Shown: positions 7,927 to 16,907 of the stretch, in pieces
How positions within the stretch are numbered: the stretch's first letter is position 1
Layout of the letters: the number at the start of each line of letters is the position of its first letter
NCBI GenBank assembly: GCA_013036105.1
Contig: JAAXCX010000003.1
Location: 62,001 to 126,000, forward strand
Length of the DNA stretch: 64,000 bases
Direction: 5' to 3'
Source of the DNA: Vulcanimicrobiota bacterium
GTDB taxonomy: Bacteria > Vulcanimicrobiota > Vulcanimicrobiia > Vulcanimicrobiales > Vulcanimicrobiaceae
Notes under the pieces: model-generated
Told to the model about the DNA's origin: nothing
What the model saw: only the letters and a program-made list of their open reading frames with translations
Databases searched by the model: none
Made by a program: the position numbers and the translations under genes

Positions 7927-9960
7927 TTACCACGGTAGATCCGGGAGCGGTTTGCCCGCGTAGTAATCTAGCGTCCAAGCATACATCTTATCGGCACGCT
8001 CAATGTTTTGTTCGGCGGCAATGTCGTATCGCTGCAGATTGCTTGCCAAATGGCTTTCGCGATTCTCGTACCTCCAGGCAGCGGCGTAAAGCGGCCTTAT
8101 CTCTTCATATCGGTCGCGCAATTCCCAAAACCAATATTTGGCCCACAAGAGGTCGCGCCCGGTCGGAGAGTGCGGCTTGCCGGCCTGTGCTTGCGCATCG
8201 GCGTAGTAATCGCGGATCTCTTGCGCTGCCTGAAACTTGCGGCCGATGAAATCGTATTTGCGCGCGGCTAAGAACATGACGCGCGCGGCGTTGGCATGGA
8301 GTGGCGGCTTATTCTGCAGCAAATGCTGCTCGGCGTCTTCGGCCTCCAAGCGCAGCGCGCGCAAATCGAGCTTCGCCATGTGTGCCGACGCGCGCGGATC
8401 GAACGGATCGACCCAAAAGAGATAATTGCTCGAATAACTGTAGTCATCCGCCATGCGCGCCTGCGCGTCCGCAAGATCGGCAATGTCGCGTCCGTAGCGT
8501 ACGTCGTCGCTCCCAAAGAATGCGCTCGGGAAATCGGATTGAAAGCGCGCTGGGTCGACGGAGCGCCCGTCCCAACCGCTGGCGGCCGAATAAAGAACCG
8601 GATACCAAGTCGCTTCAAAAAGCGATTCGCCGTCGTCGTGCCACACGGTTTGAAAGAGGCCGAAAACGTGCGACGCCTTTCCTTCGTCGATGAAACGCTG
8701 CTCGTTGACAAGGGCCGTCCGGATATCCGGATAGACTTGGTTCCAGTTGTGATCGCCGGGCGCGACCATTTGCTGGAAACCTCCCGACGCGATCAGGTTG
8801 ATATATTTTTGGAAGCTTTTCTCGGCGCCGTAATGCCAATTGATAACCACGGTGCCCTTCGGAATCATCGTCATGATGGCCGGATCGTTTTCGATGCCGT
8901 CGTCCCACACCATCATGCGAGCGCCCGAAGGCGCGATGAGGCGATCCATCTGTTGCAAATGATTGGCATAGACTTGACTCAAGCCGCGCTGAGCAACCAG
9001 CGCTTTACTTTGACCCAAGCCGAGCACCGACGTTTCATCGGAGCCGATGTGAAAGAATACGGGATGCGGAATGACGGCGAGCTCGTCGCGCACGAGCTGC
9101 GTCAAATACTCCAGCGAAAGCGGCGACGCCGGGCTCAACAGAACGTCGTGCTGAAATTCCGCCGCGCTCGCATATTTCTCGACGGCCAGCGTATTGTGCA
9201 TATGCGCGAACGACTGTTGCTCCGGAATGAACGTGACATGATAGCGCTTCGCGTAATCGTAGAGCTCTCGCAGCTGTGCCGGCGTGATACCGTCAAGCGG
9301 TCCCGGGAGCGGATTGCGTGGATCGACGAAAACGTGCTCCATGTACGGCGAATAGCCGTTCATCTTGAAAGCTGCGATCGTGCGGATGCGCTCTTTGAAG
9401 TAGCGCATGTTCGGCAGCGGCCCGCGCGAGACGTCGTCGCTCAGCACCCGCCACTTCAGCGCCGGCGCATCGGAAATATCAACGCAGGGCAAAATCCATT
9501 TCCCGTTCACGCGCTGTGGCAATTGCGCCAGTGTCATCGCGGCGTAGAATGTTCCGTCACGATCGCCCGCCTGGATCTCGATCCCATGCTGGCTACTGAC
9601 GCGTAAACGGTAAGACTGTTGCGGCAGGGCCGTGCGTTCTACTGTTACATTCGGCAGCCGTTCGCCGCCGCGTGTGGAGAGGATGCTGAAAAACGTTATC
9701 CCTTGAAACCTGGATGTGTGGATCTCTGCTTTGGAAGGCTGTAAGAGCGGGATGCCAAGAGCTTTCCACCGGTCATTGATTTCATCCAGCGCGCCCGGAT
9801 CGAAATTATTTGCCGGCGCGATGAGAGAGCCGCGGATCGGAAAGGTGCAAGTGGAAACCCGCACGGACTGCGGTTGTGGAAGCAGGTGCAGCGAGAGCGC
9901 CGCTGCGAGCAGAAACACGCTACTGCTGCAGCATGGCCGCGTCGCGGCGATCGAAGGCAT
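7927..9960 (-). CDS. Exported glycoside hydrolase family 20 (beta-N-acetylhexosaminidase-like)
   Basis: 677 aa. An N-terminal hydrophobic stretch (SVFLLAAALSLHLLP) suggests a signal peptide; the ATG at 9960 overlaps the end of the upstream gene by 41 bp, and a GTG at 9918 is an alternative. An N-terminal GH20b-like domain (GDRDGTFYAAMTLAQLPQ) precedes the catalytic barrel. The catalytic Asp-Glu pair is seen in FHIGSDETSVLG, the signature of the family, which uses the substrate acetamido group as nucleophile. Family enzymes remove terminal GlcNAc or GalNAc from glycans. It is followed by the transporter-PDZ gene, suggesting coupled degradation and uptake. The C-terminal 200 residues are helical and not recognised. 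Confidence 0.85.
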   Translation of the reverse strand: MPSIAATRPCCSSSVFLLAAALSLHLLPQPQSVRVSTCTFPIRGSLIAPANNFDPGALDEINDRWKALGIPLLQPSKAEIHTSRFQGITFFSILSTRGGERLPNVTVERTALPQQSYRLRVSSQHGIEIQAGDRDGTFYAAMTLAQLPQRVNGKWILPCVDISDAPALKWRVLSDDVSRGPLPNMRYFKERIRTIAAFKMNGYSPYMEHVFVDPRNPLPGPLDGITPAQLRELYDYAKRYHVTFIPEQQSFAHMHNTLAVEKYASAAEFQHDVLLSPASPLSLEYLTQLVRDELAVIPHPVFFHIGSDETSVLGLGQSKALVAQRGLSQVYANHLQQMDRLIAPSGARMMVWDDGIENDPAIMTMIPKGTVVINWHYGAEKSFQKYINLIASGGFQQMVAPGDHNWNQVYPDIRTALVNEQRFIDEGKASHVFGLFQTVWHDDGESLFEATWYPVLYSAASGWDGRSVDPARFQSDFPSAFFGSDDVRYGRDIADLADAQARMADDYSYSSNYLFWVDPFDPRASAHMAKLDLRALRLEAEDAEQHLLQNKPPLHANAARVMFLAARKYDFIGRKFQAAQEIRDYYADAQAQAGKPHSPTGRDLLWAKYWFWELRDRYEEIRPLYAAAWRYENRESHLASNLQRYDIAAEQNIERADKMYAWTLDYYAGKPLPDLPW

Positions 9961-10297
9961 CGTTGATCGCCTTCAACGCATCGACCGGCGGCCCGGACGG
10001 ATCGAGTTTTTTCGCCGCAGCGATCAGTGCTGCATCAGCTTCGAGCACGGCTTTGATGCGGTTTTCGCTGCGATCCTCATCGAAGATCCGGAATGCTTTC
10101 TGGTTCATGAACTCGCAGCGAAATAACACGCCGTCGTAAAGAGCCTTCTCGTCGGCCGAAAGCCTGTCAAGGGGCAGCGCGGTCAGCCGCTCCCCCACAT
10201 ACGAGCGCACTTGCTCGTCGGAGGCGCGGCACTCTTCCTCGCCCTCGCACCCCGGAAAATCCGGAATGTCGGCGCGAATCTCTTCTATTGCGTTCAT
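9920..10297 (-). CDS. Hypothetical small protein
   Basis: 125 aa, acidic and mostly helical, with no signal peptide or membrane segment. Two cysteines near the N-terminus (FPGCEGEEECRA) are the only notable residues. It begins the minus-strand run that continues with the GH20 enzyme and overlaps that gene's longest start by 41 bp. The codon pattern looks coding and the overlap style matches the neighbourhood, so I accept it as a gene, but no family is recognised. The divergent gene on the other side is an ECF sigma factor, with about 90 bp between them that should hold both promoters. Confidence 0.55.
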   Translation of the reverse strand: MNAIEEIRADIPDFPGCEGEEECRASDEQVRSYVGERLTALPLDRLSADEKALYDGVLFRCEFMNQKAFRIFDEDRSENRIKAVLEADAALIAAAKKLDPSGPPVDALKAINDAFDRRDAAMLQQ

Positions 10298-10387
10298 CGC
10301 CCGAGCCTACGACGCGGCAATCCGCAAGGCCCGCCGAAGCGTTACCAGACCGGGGGAACCTCCCAATGAAGCGAACCGAAATAAGCC

Positions 10388-10918
10388 TTGGAAAACGCCG
10401 CCCGGCTCATGGCACGCGTACGGACAAAAGACGCGGCCGCGTTCGAGTCTTTATATGATGCGTATCACCGTTTGGTGTACGGCATCGCTTTTCGCGTCGT
10501 CAGCGACGCAACGGCGGCCGAAGACATCACGCAAGCCGTCTTCCTTAAAATATGGACCGCCCCCGAACGTTTTGCAGGCGGGAATTTTGGAGGCTGGATC
10601 GCGCGAGTCGCGCGCAACAAAGCGATTGATTCCGTCCGGCGCAAGTCGCCAGCCGAGACCGAATTGAGCGACGCGATGCCCGACAGCGACCTGCTCGAAG
10701 AACGGGTCTTTTCGGAAATTGATGCCGAGAGCGTGCGCCGCGCGCTGGCGCAGCTGCCCGCCGAGCAGCGCGAACCGATCGAGCTGGGCTTTTTCGGCGG
10801 CATAACGCACGCCGAGATCGCGCGACGCAGCGGCATTCCGCTCGGGACGATAAAAACGCGGATACGAACCGGCCTAGGAAAATTGCGAAGCGCGCTCGAG
10901 GGTACGGTGAGGGTATGA
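10388..10918 (+). CDS. ECF-family RNA polymerase sigma factor
   Basis: 176 aa from a TTG at 10388; an ATG at 10409 gives a slightly shorter protein and is equally possible. Region 2 is visible in FESLYDAYHRLVYGIAFRVV and the region 2.3-2.4 part AAEDITQAVFLKIW; region 4 ends with the HTH ITHAEIARRSGIPLGTIKTR. It directs RNA polymerase to a small regulon, usually including its own promoter. The next gene overlaps by four bases and encodes its likely anti-sigma factor, the standard arrangement for SigK/RskA-type pairs, so activity is likely controlled by release from that membrane protein. Confidence 0.93.
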   Translation: MENAARLMARVRTKDAAAFESLYDAYHRLVYGIAFRVVSDATAAEDITQAVFLKIWTAPERFAGGNFGGWIARVARNKAIDSVRRKSPAETELSDAMPDSDLLEERVFSEIDAESVRRALAQLPAEQREPIELGFFGGITHAEIARRSGIPLGTIKTRIRTGLGKLRSALEGTVRV

Positions 10919-11706
10919 ACCCGCACGACGCGATGCTCGACGACATCGCCGTCTACGCACTCGGGGCGCTTCCGCGCGGTCAGGCGCGCGCCGTGCGCGA
11001 ACATATGGCCACCTGTCCGGAGTGCACGGCCGAATACCGGCGGCTCAAACCCGCGGTCGATGCCGTCGCGTATTCGGCTGAAGCATGCCGCGATGCAGCC
11101 GGCGGGGCCGTGGTTCCGAGCCCACGGTTGAAAGCGCGCATTATGGACCAGGTTCGCGGCAGCGCTGCGAGGCCGCGCCCTTACAACGTCGGTGAAATGC
11201 GTGCTGTGCGGCCCATCGTCTGGCCGGCCTATGCTGTTGCCGCGGCATGCTTGGCCGTCGCGCTCGTCACGTCGGCGTTCAACATCTCTTTAAACGAAGA
11301 ACTGCATCAGTCGCAGGCGCAGCTCGCCCAGCTCGGCACGCATACAAAATTGCTAAACCGCCAAGTTGCCGCGCAACGGACGGAGCTTGCCGATCTTACG
11401 TCGACCGAATCGCAGCACTTCGCGGTCGAAGACGGTGAAGTCGTGCGGCATGGAAACCGGCTGTACATCGCGATGCAGTCGATGGGCATGCCTCCGCGCG
11501 GCAAGGTCTACCAGGCCTGGATCATGCGCAAAGGCGGCAAGCAAATGACGCCATCGGTAACGTTCATGCCCGACCACAGCGGCGTTGCCGTCGTTCACGT
11601 TCCGGCGCGAGCTTCGCAAATCGTCGAAGTCGCAGTAAGCGTGGAGCCCGAGGGCGGCAGTAAACAGCCGACGAGCAAGCCGGCCTTCGTCGTGAAACTG
11701 ACCTGA
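10915..11706 (+). CDS. Anti-sigma factor, RskA/zinc-finger type
   Basis: 263 aa. The N-terminal anti-sigma domain has the H-x3-C-x2-C zinc motif (HMATCPECTAEY, about residues 29-40). A single membrane helix follows at roughly residues 102-122 (WPAYAVAAACLAVALVTSAF), then a short coiled region and an extracytoplasmic RskA-type domain (YQAWIMRKGG and the beta-rich tail). It should hold the sigma factor of the preceding gene at the membrane until a signal triggers proteolysis. The ATG overlaps the sigma stop by four bases, indicating coupled translation. The inducing stress cannot be read from the sequence. Confidence 0.88.
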   Translation: MNPHDAMLDDIAVYALGALPRGQARAVREHMATCPECTAEYRRLKPAVDAVAYSAEACRDAAGGAVVPSPRLKARIMDQVRGSAARPRPYNVGEMRAVRPIVWPAYAVAAACLAVALVTSAFNISLNEELHQSQAQLAQLGTHTKLLNRQVAAQRTELADLTSTESQHFAVEDGEVVRHGNRLYIAMQSMGMPPRGKVYQAWIMRKGGKQMTPSVTFMPDHSGVAVVHVPARASQIVEVAVSVEPEGGSKQPTSKPAFVVKLT

Positions 11707-12530
11707 GCGCATACGAAACGCGGCCGATCCGCCGTACCGACACGGCAGCCGCCCTGGCGTATCTGGATCGCAACCCGTACGAGGACGTGTTCCTTAGCTG
11801 GATGATCGGCTCGCAGAATTCGCCGGCGCTCCGGCCGCATCTGTACGTGTGCCTAAACGGTTCGCAGATTGAAGGCGTCGCATTTTTCGGACGGCAGGTC
11901 GTGCTGTCAGCGCGGGACGAGTCGATCATCGGCGCATTCGCCGCAATAAAGACGGCGGCCACGTTTGAGCGCATGATCGTCGGGCCGAGAAAGACCGTCG
12001 AGCGCTATTGGGAATGCGTCGCAGCGCGTCACGCGGCGCCGCGCATCGTGCGCGAAAGTCAGCCGGTGCTGGCCGTCGATCGCGGCGCTTTGCGCGGTGA
12101 TCCGGGCGGCGTTTCTGTCCGCCGCGCACGCCCCGCCGAGTGGCAGTCGGTCGCCGTGAATTCCGCGGCGATGATTCACGAAGAGCTGGGTTACGATCCG
12201 CGCGTGGGGTCGGCGGAATTCGACGCCAACATCCGCGCGGCAATCGAACGGGGAACGTGGTGGGTCGGAGAGTTCGAAAATCAGCTCAGCTTCTATTGCA
12301 GCGAAGGGCCGTATAACGCGCGTACGTTGCAAGTGCAAGGCATTTGGACGCCGCCGCAGTTACGCAAGCGCGGGTTAGGAGCCGCCGCACTCTTCGGAAT
12401 ATGCGATAGTCTATTGAAAGACTATCCGACAATCTCACTCTACGTGAATGACTTCAACGCCGCCGGGCTAGCGCTATATAAAGCGCTCGGCTTCCATCAA
12501 GTCGCCGAGTTCACGACCTTGCTTTTTTAA
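11703..12530 (+). CDS. GNAT N-acetyltransferase with N-terminal DUF4081-like domain
   Basis: About 275 aa. The frame is open and conserved-looking from a CTG at 11703 that overlaps the stop of the anti-sigma gene (CTGA); the first standard start in frame is a GTG at 11787, which would remove family-like sequence (ALAYLDRNPYEDVF). The N-terminal half matches the DUF4081 pattern seen in front of GNAT domains (FERMIVGPRKTVERYW). The C-terminal half has the acetyl-CoA loop QLRKRGLGAAALFG and the closing NDFNAAGLALYKALGF segment. Substrate unknown. The CTG start is an inference from overlap and family length. It converges on the methyltransferase gene with a 20-bp 3' overlap. Confidence 0.75.
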   Translation: MSAYETRPIRRTDTAAALAYLDRNPYEDVFLSWMIGSQNSPALRPHLYVCLNGSQIEGVAFFGRQVVLSARDESIIGAFAAIKTAATFERMIVGPRKTVERYWECVAARHAAPRIVRESQPVLAVDRGALRGDPGGVSVRRARPAEWQSVAVNSAAMIHEELGYDPRVGSAEFDANIRAAIERGTWWVGEFENQLSFYCSEGPYNARTLQVQGIWTPPQLRKRGLGAAALFGICDSLLKDYPTISLYVNDFNAAGLALYKALGFHQVAEFTTLLF

Positions 12531-13278
12531 TTCGCCGCAGCCGCCAAATTTGTTCCGCGGGCCAGTTGCGGGCCCACTCGTGTGACACCCACTCTCGATA
12601 GGTTGATGTTGCGCCTTGCGGCGGCCGAATCTCAAGGAGATCCTCGACTTCAAAACCTGATTTCTTGAAGAGTTTGATCCATTCACCATATGGCAATGAG
12701 AAGCACACACTTCCGTCTCCCTCGTCGCTCCGCTTATCGAAGTAAGAAGCATGTAACTCCGTACTAATACGGTCTAGGGCTGTATCAAAGCAAATAAAAT
12801 GCAATGCGGTCTCCGCATTGAACGCGAACAAGCCGCCCGGCCGCAGCAGTCGCGCTACCTCGGGAACGGTAAGCGTAGGATCCGCGAATGTCATGGCCCC
12901 GTGATCGCAAAAAATTATGTCGAATGACTGGTCAGGTAATGGCACCGATTCGGCGCTAGCATGGATCAAAGAAATGTGTAGCCCGGCTTCTTCGATCGCC
13001 TTACGCGCGAACTCTAGCTGCCGTTCCGAATTATCGAGACCTACGCACCGCGCGCCTAGACGCGTCAATTCGATCGACCATTGCGCTCCGCCGCAGCCGA
13101 GTTCGAGCACATCTTTGTCGCGAACATTTCCGAGTACGCGCAGCTCGCTTTCGGGAATTGACCAAACGCCCCATCCGAGCGGTACGCGCGCGAGTTGTTC
13201 TCCGTGTTCGGCCTGATAGGAATCAGCTAAGCGATTCCAATGTGCGCGATTCTTACGGGCGTGCTCGGTTAGCTCCAT
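12511..13278 (-). CDS. Class I SAM-dependent methyltransferase
   Basis: 255 aa from ATG 13278, whose A is also the last base of the upstream small gene's TGA (TGATG), a clear sign of coupled translation. SAM motif I is VLELGCGGAQWSIELTRLG at about residues 55-73, motif II CVGLDNSERQLEFA, and FDIIFCDHGAMTF is the motif IV region. The architecture is like UbiE/Methyltransf_11 enzymes acting on small molecules; the acceptor is unknown. Its 3' end overlaps the convergent GNAT gene by 20 bp. Base composition is somewhat lower in GC than in the flanking genes. Confidence 0.85.
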   Translation of the reverse strand: MELTEHARKNRAHWNRLADSYQAEHGEQLARVPLGWGVWSIPESELRVLGNVRDKDVLELGCGGAQWSIELTRLGARCVGLDNSERQLEFARKAIEEAGLHISLIHASAESVPLPDQSFDIIFCDHGAMTFADPTLTVPEVARLLRPGGLFAFNAETALHFICFDTALDRISTELHASYFDKRSDEGDGSVCFSLPYGEWIKLFKKSGFEVEDLLEIRPPQGATSTYREWVSHEWARNWPAEQIWRLRRIKKARS

Positions 13279-13511
13279 CAGCGCGCGGCGTAGCGGTACT
13301 GGCCCGGCAGCCACTCGCAGATGCTACAGTCTTTCATCACGAACGATTCGCAGCCGTCCACTTCGGGATTGAAATCTTCGTTGCGCTCTTTGGTCGCCGG
13401 CCAATTGACCGCCGCGTCGCTGCGCGCCGCGGCACGAGCCTTGGTGTAGGAGAACTGAGGCGTCTTCGTGAGCGGATTGAGCGCCTGTGCCAGCCTTTGA
13501 GCATCGGTCAT
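13278..13511 (-). CDS. Small cysteine-containing hypothetical protein
   Basis: 77 aa from ATG 13511. The C-terminal third holds three cysteines in CESFVMKDCSICEWLPGQ, with a C-x2-C pair that could bind metal, preceded by a helical basic N-terminus. The reading frame continues open far upstream, but that part is antisense to the exported protein at 13593 and looks like a shadow. Support for the gene is the 1-bp stop/start overlap with the following methyltransferase and the coherent hydrophilic sequence. No family recognised. The two products may work together, but this is only inferred from coupling. Confidence 0.55.
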   Translation of the reverse strand: MTDAQRLAQALNPLTKTPQFSYTKARAAARSDAAVNWPATKERNEDFNPEVDGCESFVMKDCSICEWLPGQYRYAAR

Positions 13512-13592
13512 GCGCTTGGTTTCTAAGCGGCGGCTAACGTTCCCGCGCGCGTTTCCCAGGCAATTCCCCGGAAGCGCGTTTAGAAAGAGAGT

Positions 13593-14180
13593 ATGAAGAA
13601 ACTGCTCGCTCTCTTTGCTCTGGTCGCTTTGGTTCCGGCGTTCGCCATTGCACAGGCGCAGCCGCCCCCGGGTGCCGGAGGCAGTCCTTGGCCCCGCCCC
13701 GATTTCCGTGCGATGCGTCAGAACATGCAACAAATAGAAACGCTGCATAAACAGTTTCGCGCGAGGATTCTGGGAACGCTGACGCCGGCCCATCGCAACC
13801 TGCTTGCGTCGGTTGCCGGCCAGCTCGCGATCTCCACCAATCCCGATCCGAAAACCGCGATTCAAAAACTCGATGCAGCTTTAACCAGCGGTGAGAAGCA
13901 AGCGATTCTGAACGCCGCGCAGTCGTTCAGGACGCAAGAGCGTGCACTGTTCGAACAAACGCTTGCGAAAATGCGTGCCGCCAATCCGAATATGCCCTCA
14001 CCGCGCCCGCGGCCCAGCGGTATGGAGCGCGCGCGCCGTACGCCCGATCCAGGCGCACTCTTGCTGACGATCGCAACCGGCGGCCCTGGAATGATGGGGC
14101 CTCATCGATTCGGGCACAGTCGTGAATTCGGACCGCCGGGCGGCTTCATGCGCCGGCCGCGACCATCGCCGACTCCGTAG
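13593..14180 (+). CDS. Exported Spy/CpxP-like periplasmic protein
   Basis: 195 aa with a clear signal peptide (MKKLLALFALVALVPAFAIA, cleaved near AQA). The mature protein is rich in Gln, Arg, Met and Pro with helical middle segments (MRQNMQQIETLHKQFRARIL and LFEQTLAKMRAANPN). This pattern resembles Spy/CpxP-type periplasmic proteins that act as ATP-independent chaperones or metal-stress sensors, though the LTxxQ repeats that define that family are not clear (TPAHRNLLA is only a weak match). The C-terminus is Pro/Gly/His-rich. An AGAAAGAGAG ribosome site precedes the ATG, and a strong intrinsic terminator follows. Confidence 0.6.
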   Translation: MKKLLALFALVALVPAFAIAQAQPPPGAGGSPWPRPDFRAMRQNMQQIETLHKQFRARILGTLTPAHRNLLASVAGQLAISTNPDPKTAIQKLDAALTSGEKQAILNAAQSFRTQERALFEQTLAKMRAANPNMPSPRPRPSGMERARRTPDPGALLLTIATGGPGMMGPHRFGHSREFGPPGGFMRRPRPSPTP

Positions 14181-14203
14181 CTTTTACTAAGGGAGAGAGA
14201 CTG

Positions 14204-14232
14204 GCGCTCAGCAAATGAGCGCTCTTTTTTTT
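14204..14232 (+). terminator. Rho-independent terminator
   Basis: Perfect 7-bp stem GCGCTCA/TGAGCGC around loop GCAAA, then TC and eight T residues. It ends the transcript of the Spy-like gene. Its T-run reaches into the earliest possible start (TTG 14231) of the following permease. Confidence 0.9.
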
Positions 14233-14248
14233 GACGAAGCCCGCTTTC

Positions 14249-15730
14249 GTGCAATCGAACGAACTGCGGCGCGTGCTCGGCCTCTGGTCGGTGGTCGCCT
14301 TCGGCGTTACCAACGAGATCGCAGCCGGACTCTTCTTCGTCTCCACGCAGATCCAACAGACCGCGCCCGGCGTCGGCGACTTGGTGCCGTGGCTAATGAT
14401 CGTCGGCGGCCTGCTGACTTTTATGACGGTCATCGCTTACCGCTACTTCTTTGCATCAGGGCTGGTGGGCGCCGGGGGCGAGTACGTGATCATCTCGCGA
14501 GCGGTCAGCCCGTTTCTTGGTTTTTTAGCGACGTTCTTGTCGTGGTTTGGCGTCAGCGGTTCGCTGGGCGCGCTGGCCTATACGGCGCCAAAGTTTTTGG
14601 CCAATGCCTGCGACGCCCTGGGGGCGGTGGGCGCCGCGCAAATGCTCAGCTCGACCTCCGGTACGGTGATTACCGGCTTGGTATTGCTGTGGGGCATTTG
14701 GCTCATACACGTGCGCGGCGTCCGTTTGGCTGGAACGCTCGCCGTGATCGCCATGTGTTTCGTCGTCGCAGTCGCGCTGATTGTCATCGGATACGGCTTT
14801 TCCACAAGTCCACAAACCTTTGCGCTCGAAATGCAAAGCCATCTGCACGTTTCCGTGCAACATGTCCTCGCCGCAGCGCCGGTGACGCGCACGAATCCGC
14901 TCGCCGCGTTCGGGACAGCCCTGCCGGTTTTGTTTTTCGGATACCTCGGCCTGTCAACCGCAACGCAAACCGGCGCCGAAGCGCTGGATGCGCGCCGCGC
15001 CCTTTCCAAGGGAGTCGTCATCGCAGTTTCGCTGGTCACGGTCATTTATACGCTCTTCGCGTTCGCGGTCTATCATGCGGTACCGTGGCAACTGATCGCG
15101 GGTCTTTCCGCGATGAAGTTTACGACCTATACAACATCGACCGGCCTGTTGGGAATGGTAATGCCGGCTTGGTTAGCATCGCTCATGAACGTGTTCGTTG
15201 CGCTGATCGTCATCAAAACGTTCCTGCCGGCCTATCTAGCGCAATCGCGGTGGATTTACGCGTGGGCGCAAGACGGATTGTTGCCGCTGCGTTTGGCATC
15301 CACGCACATGCGCTTTCAAACGCCCGTGCTGGCATTGACGATCGCCGCCATCCTGGGATCGCTTGCGCTCGCCGAATCGATCCCGATGGGCTATGTGTTC
15401 GGCGTAAACGTGCGCGTTCTCGCCTCTATGGTTGTTTTTTTCCTCTTAGGATTGGGGATGCTGCTCTTTCCACGCACGGCGCCCGATCGCTACGCCGCTA
15501 ACGAATCCGCAATCGCGCACAACCGCCCGGTTCAGATTGCGGTCGGTGCCGTCATCATGGGATTTTCAATGTGGTTCGCGATTTCGATCATCGTGTCGTC
15601 GCTGGACAAGCCGGTACTGCTGCAGCCGGGTGTGCAGGCCGTTATCGTTGCGCTGATCGGCGTGCTTATTTACCGCTATCGATCCGGAGCGTCGCGTCGG
15701 GTTGGAGCAACTCTAACTCGGGAATTGTAA
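14249..15730 (+). CDS. APC-superfamily amino acid permease
   Basis: About 493 aa from GTG 14249; a TTG at 14231 in the same frame lies inside the terminator T-run and is less likely. About 12 membrane helices are visible. The helix-1 break FGVTNEIAAGLFF and the GLVGAGGEYVIISRAVSP segment place it in the APC amino acid/polyamine permease family, distinct from the CAT-type permease at 1219. Substrate unknown. The 3' end overlaps the convergent threonine synthase by 65 bp, an unusually long convergent overlap. Confidence 0.85.
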   Translation: MQSNELRRVLGLWSVVAFGVTNEIAAGLFFVSTQIQQTAPGVGDLVPWLMIVGGLLTFMTVIAYRYFFASGLVGAGGEYVIISRAVSPFLGFLATFLSWFGVSGSLGALAYTAPKFLANACDALGAVGAAQMLSSTSGTVITGLVLLWGIWLIHVRGVRLAGTLAVIAMCFVVAVALIVIGYGFSTSPQTFALEMQSHLHVSVQHVLAAAPVTRTNPLAAFGTALPVLFFGYLGLSTATQTGAEALDARRALSKGVVIAVSLVTVIYTLFAFAVYHAVPWQLIAGLSAMKFTTYTTSTGLLGMVMPAWLASLMNVFVALIVIKTFLPAYLAQSRWIYAWAQDGLLPLRLASTHMRFQTPVLALTIAAILGSLALAESIPMGYVFGVNVRVLASMVVFFLLGLGMLLFPRTAPDRYAANESAIAHNRPVQIAVGAVIMGFSMWFAISIIVSSLDKPVLLQPGVQAVIVALIGVLIYRYRSGASRRVGATLTREL

Positions 15731-16907
15731 CCTCCGGATATTTTAGGCCGCTGCCCGTGTTGATTGCCAGCACGCGATCGTGCGGAGCGATCCAGTCTCG
15801 GCGCCGCAACTCGTAAGCAGCAGCGATCGTCGCGGCTCCCTCCGGACAGATGAACAACCCTTCGCTTTCGCCTATGCGGCGCTGCATCTCGATGATGCTT
15901 GCATCGCTGACGGCGATCGCCGCTCCGCCGCTTTCATACAACGCCTCGAGCACCAAGAAGTCTCCGAGCGCTTTGGGAACGTTGATGCCGAAAGCTACCG
16001 TATGTGCATCGTTCCAGAACGTCGATTCGTTTTGATGCGCGTCGAATGCGCGCACGATCGGCGCGCAGCCCTCGGCTTGCACGGCGACAAAGCGCGGCAG
16101 CCGTTCTTCCAGTAGACCCATGGCCTGCAGCTCGCGTATCGCTTTGTAGATGCCGATGAGTCCGACCCCGCCGCCGATCGGGTACAGAATGACGTCAGGT
16201 ACGCTCCAAGCGAATTGCTCCACCAACTCAAAGCCCAGCGTTTTCTTGCCTTCGATACGGTACGGCTCTTTGAGCGTGGAGGCATCATAGAATCCGTATT
16301 CGGCGACGGCCCTTGCAACGATCTTACCCGCGTCGCTAATTAGCCCGTCGACCAGCCACACGTGCGCGCCCGCCATGACGCACTCGACTTTGTTGATCGC
16401 CGGCGCGCTCTTCGGCATCACGATGTAAGCCTCGATGCCCGCGCGCGTGCCGTATGCGGCCCACGCGCCGCCGGCGTTACCGTTGGTCGGCATGGCAAAT
16501 GCGCGGACGCCGAGCTCCCGCGCGCGGGAAACGCCGACCGCCGCGCCGCGTGCTTTGAAGGAACCCGTCGGCAGCAACCCTTCATCTTTTAGGGAGAGCC
16601 GATCCATTCCGAGCTCATCGCCGAGAACTCGCATCGGCACGAGCGGCGTAAACTGTTCGCCGAGGCTCACACGGTTCGCGGGATCGCGCACGGGTAAAAG
16701 CTCGCTATATCGCCATAACGACGCCTCCCGTGCCGCTAAATTCGCCCGCGTGAACGTTTTAGCGGCTGCGAACAGATCGTAACGCGCCACCAGCGGCGAA
16801 CCGCACCTGGACACATGCTGCTCGACGTCCGCTTCATAGCGGGCGGCGCATTTCGGACACTCTAAGTTCGAGAGCGCGCTCGGCGCGGTTAGGCCGTCAG
16901 TTTGGAT
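15666..16907 (-). CDS. thrC: Threonine synthase
   Basis: About 413 aa. An N-terminal zinc-ribbon-like part (LECPKCAARY, then a third cysteine in SRCGSPL) precedes a fold-type II PLP enzyme with the lysine in LLPTGSFKARGA, the phosphate-binding TNGNAGGAWAAYG and a late serine-containing NTGSGLKYPE. It converts O-phosphohomoserine to threonine. The frame runs open well past 16907, but upstream sequence is antisense-like shadow of the EAL gene. No ATG, GTG or TTG occurs where family alignment expects the start; an ATC at 16907 is the nominal position, and GTG (codon 32 of this call) would destroy the zinc part. The start is therefore uncertain. Confidence 0.85.
   Translation of the reverse strand: MQTDGLTAPSALSNLECPKCAARYEADVEQHVSRCGSPLVARYDLFAAAKTFTRANLAAREASLWRYSELLPVRDPANRVSLGEQFTPLVPMRVLGDELGMDRLSLKDEGLLPTGSFKARGAAVGVSRARELGVRAFAMPTNGNAGGAWAAYGTRAGIEAYIVMPKSAPAINKVECVMAGAHVWLVDGLISDAGKIVARAVAEYGFYDASTLKEPYRIEGKKTLGFELVEQFAWSVPDVILYPIGGGVGLIGIYKAIRELQAMGLLEERLPRFVAVQAEGCAPIVRAFDAHQNESTFWNDAHTVAFGINVPKALGDFLVLEALYESGGAAIAVSDASIIEMQRRIGESEGLFICPEGAATIAAAYELRRRDWIAPHDRVLAINTGSGLKYPEVTIPELELLQPDATLRIDSGK

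Noticed and set aside
13512-13865. Long upstream part of the minus frame ending at 13278
   Set aside because: It is antisense to a convincing exported protein at 13593, so only the last 77 codons are kept.
15666-15730. Frameshift at the permease/threonine synthase convergence
   Set aside because: Both frames give plausible family C-termini; a 65-bp convergent overlap is unusual but possible.
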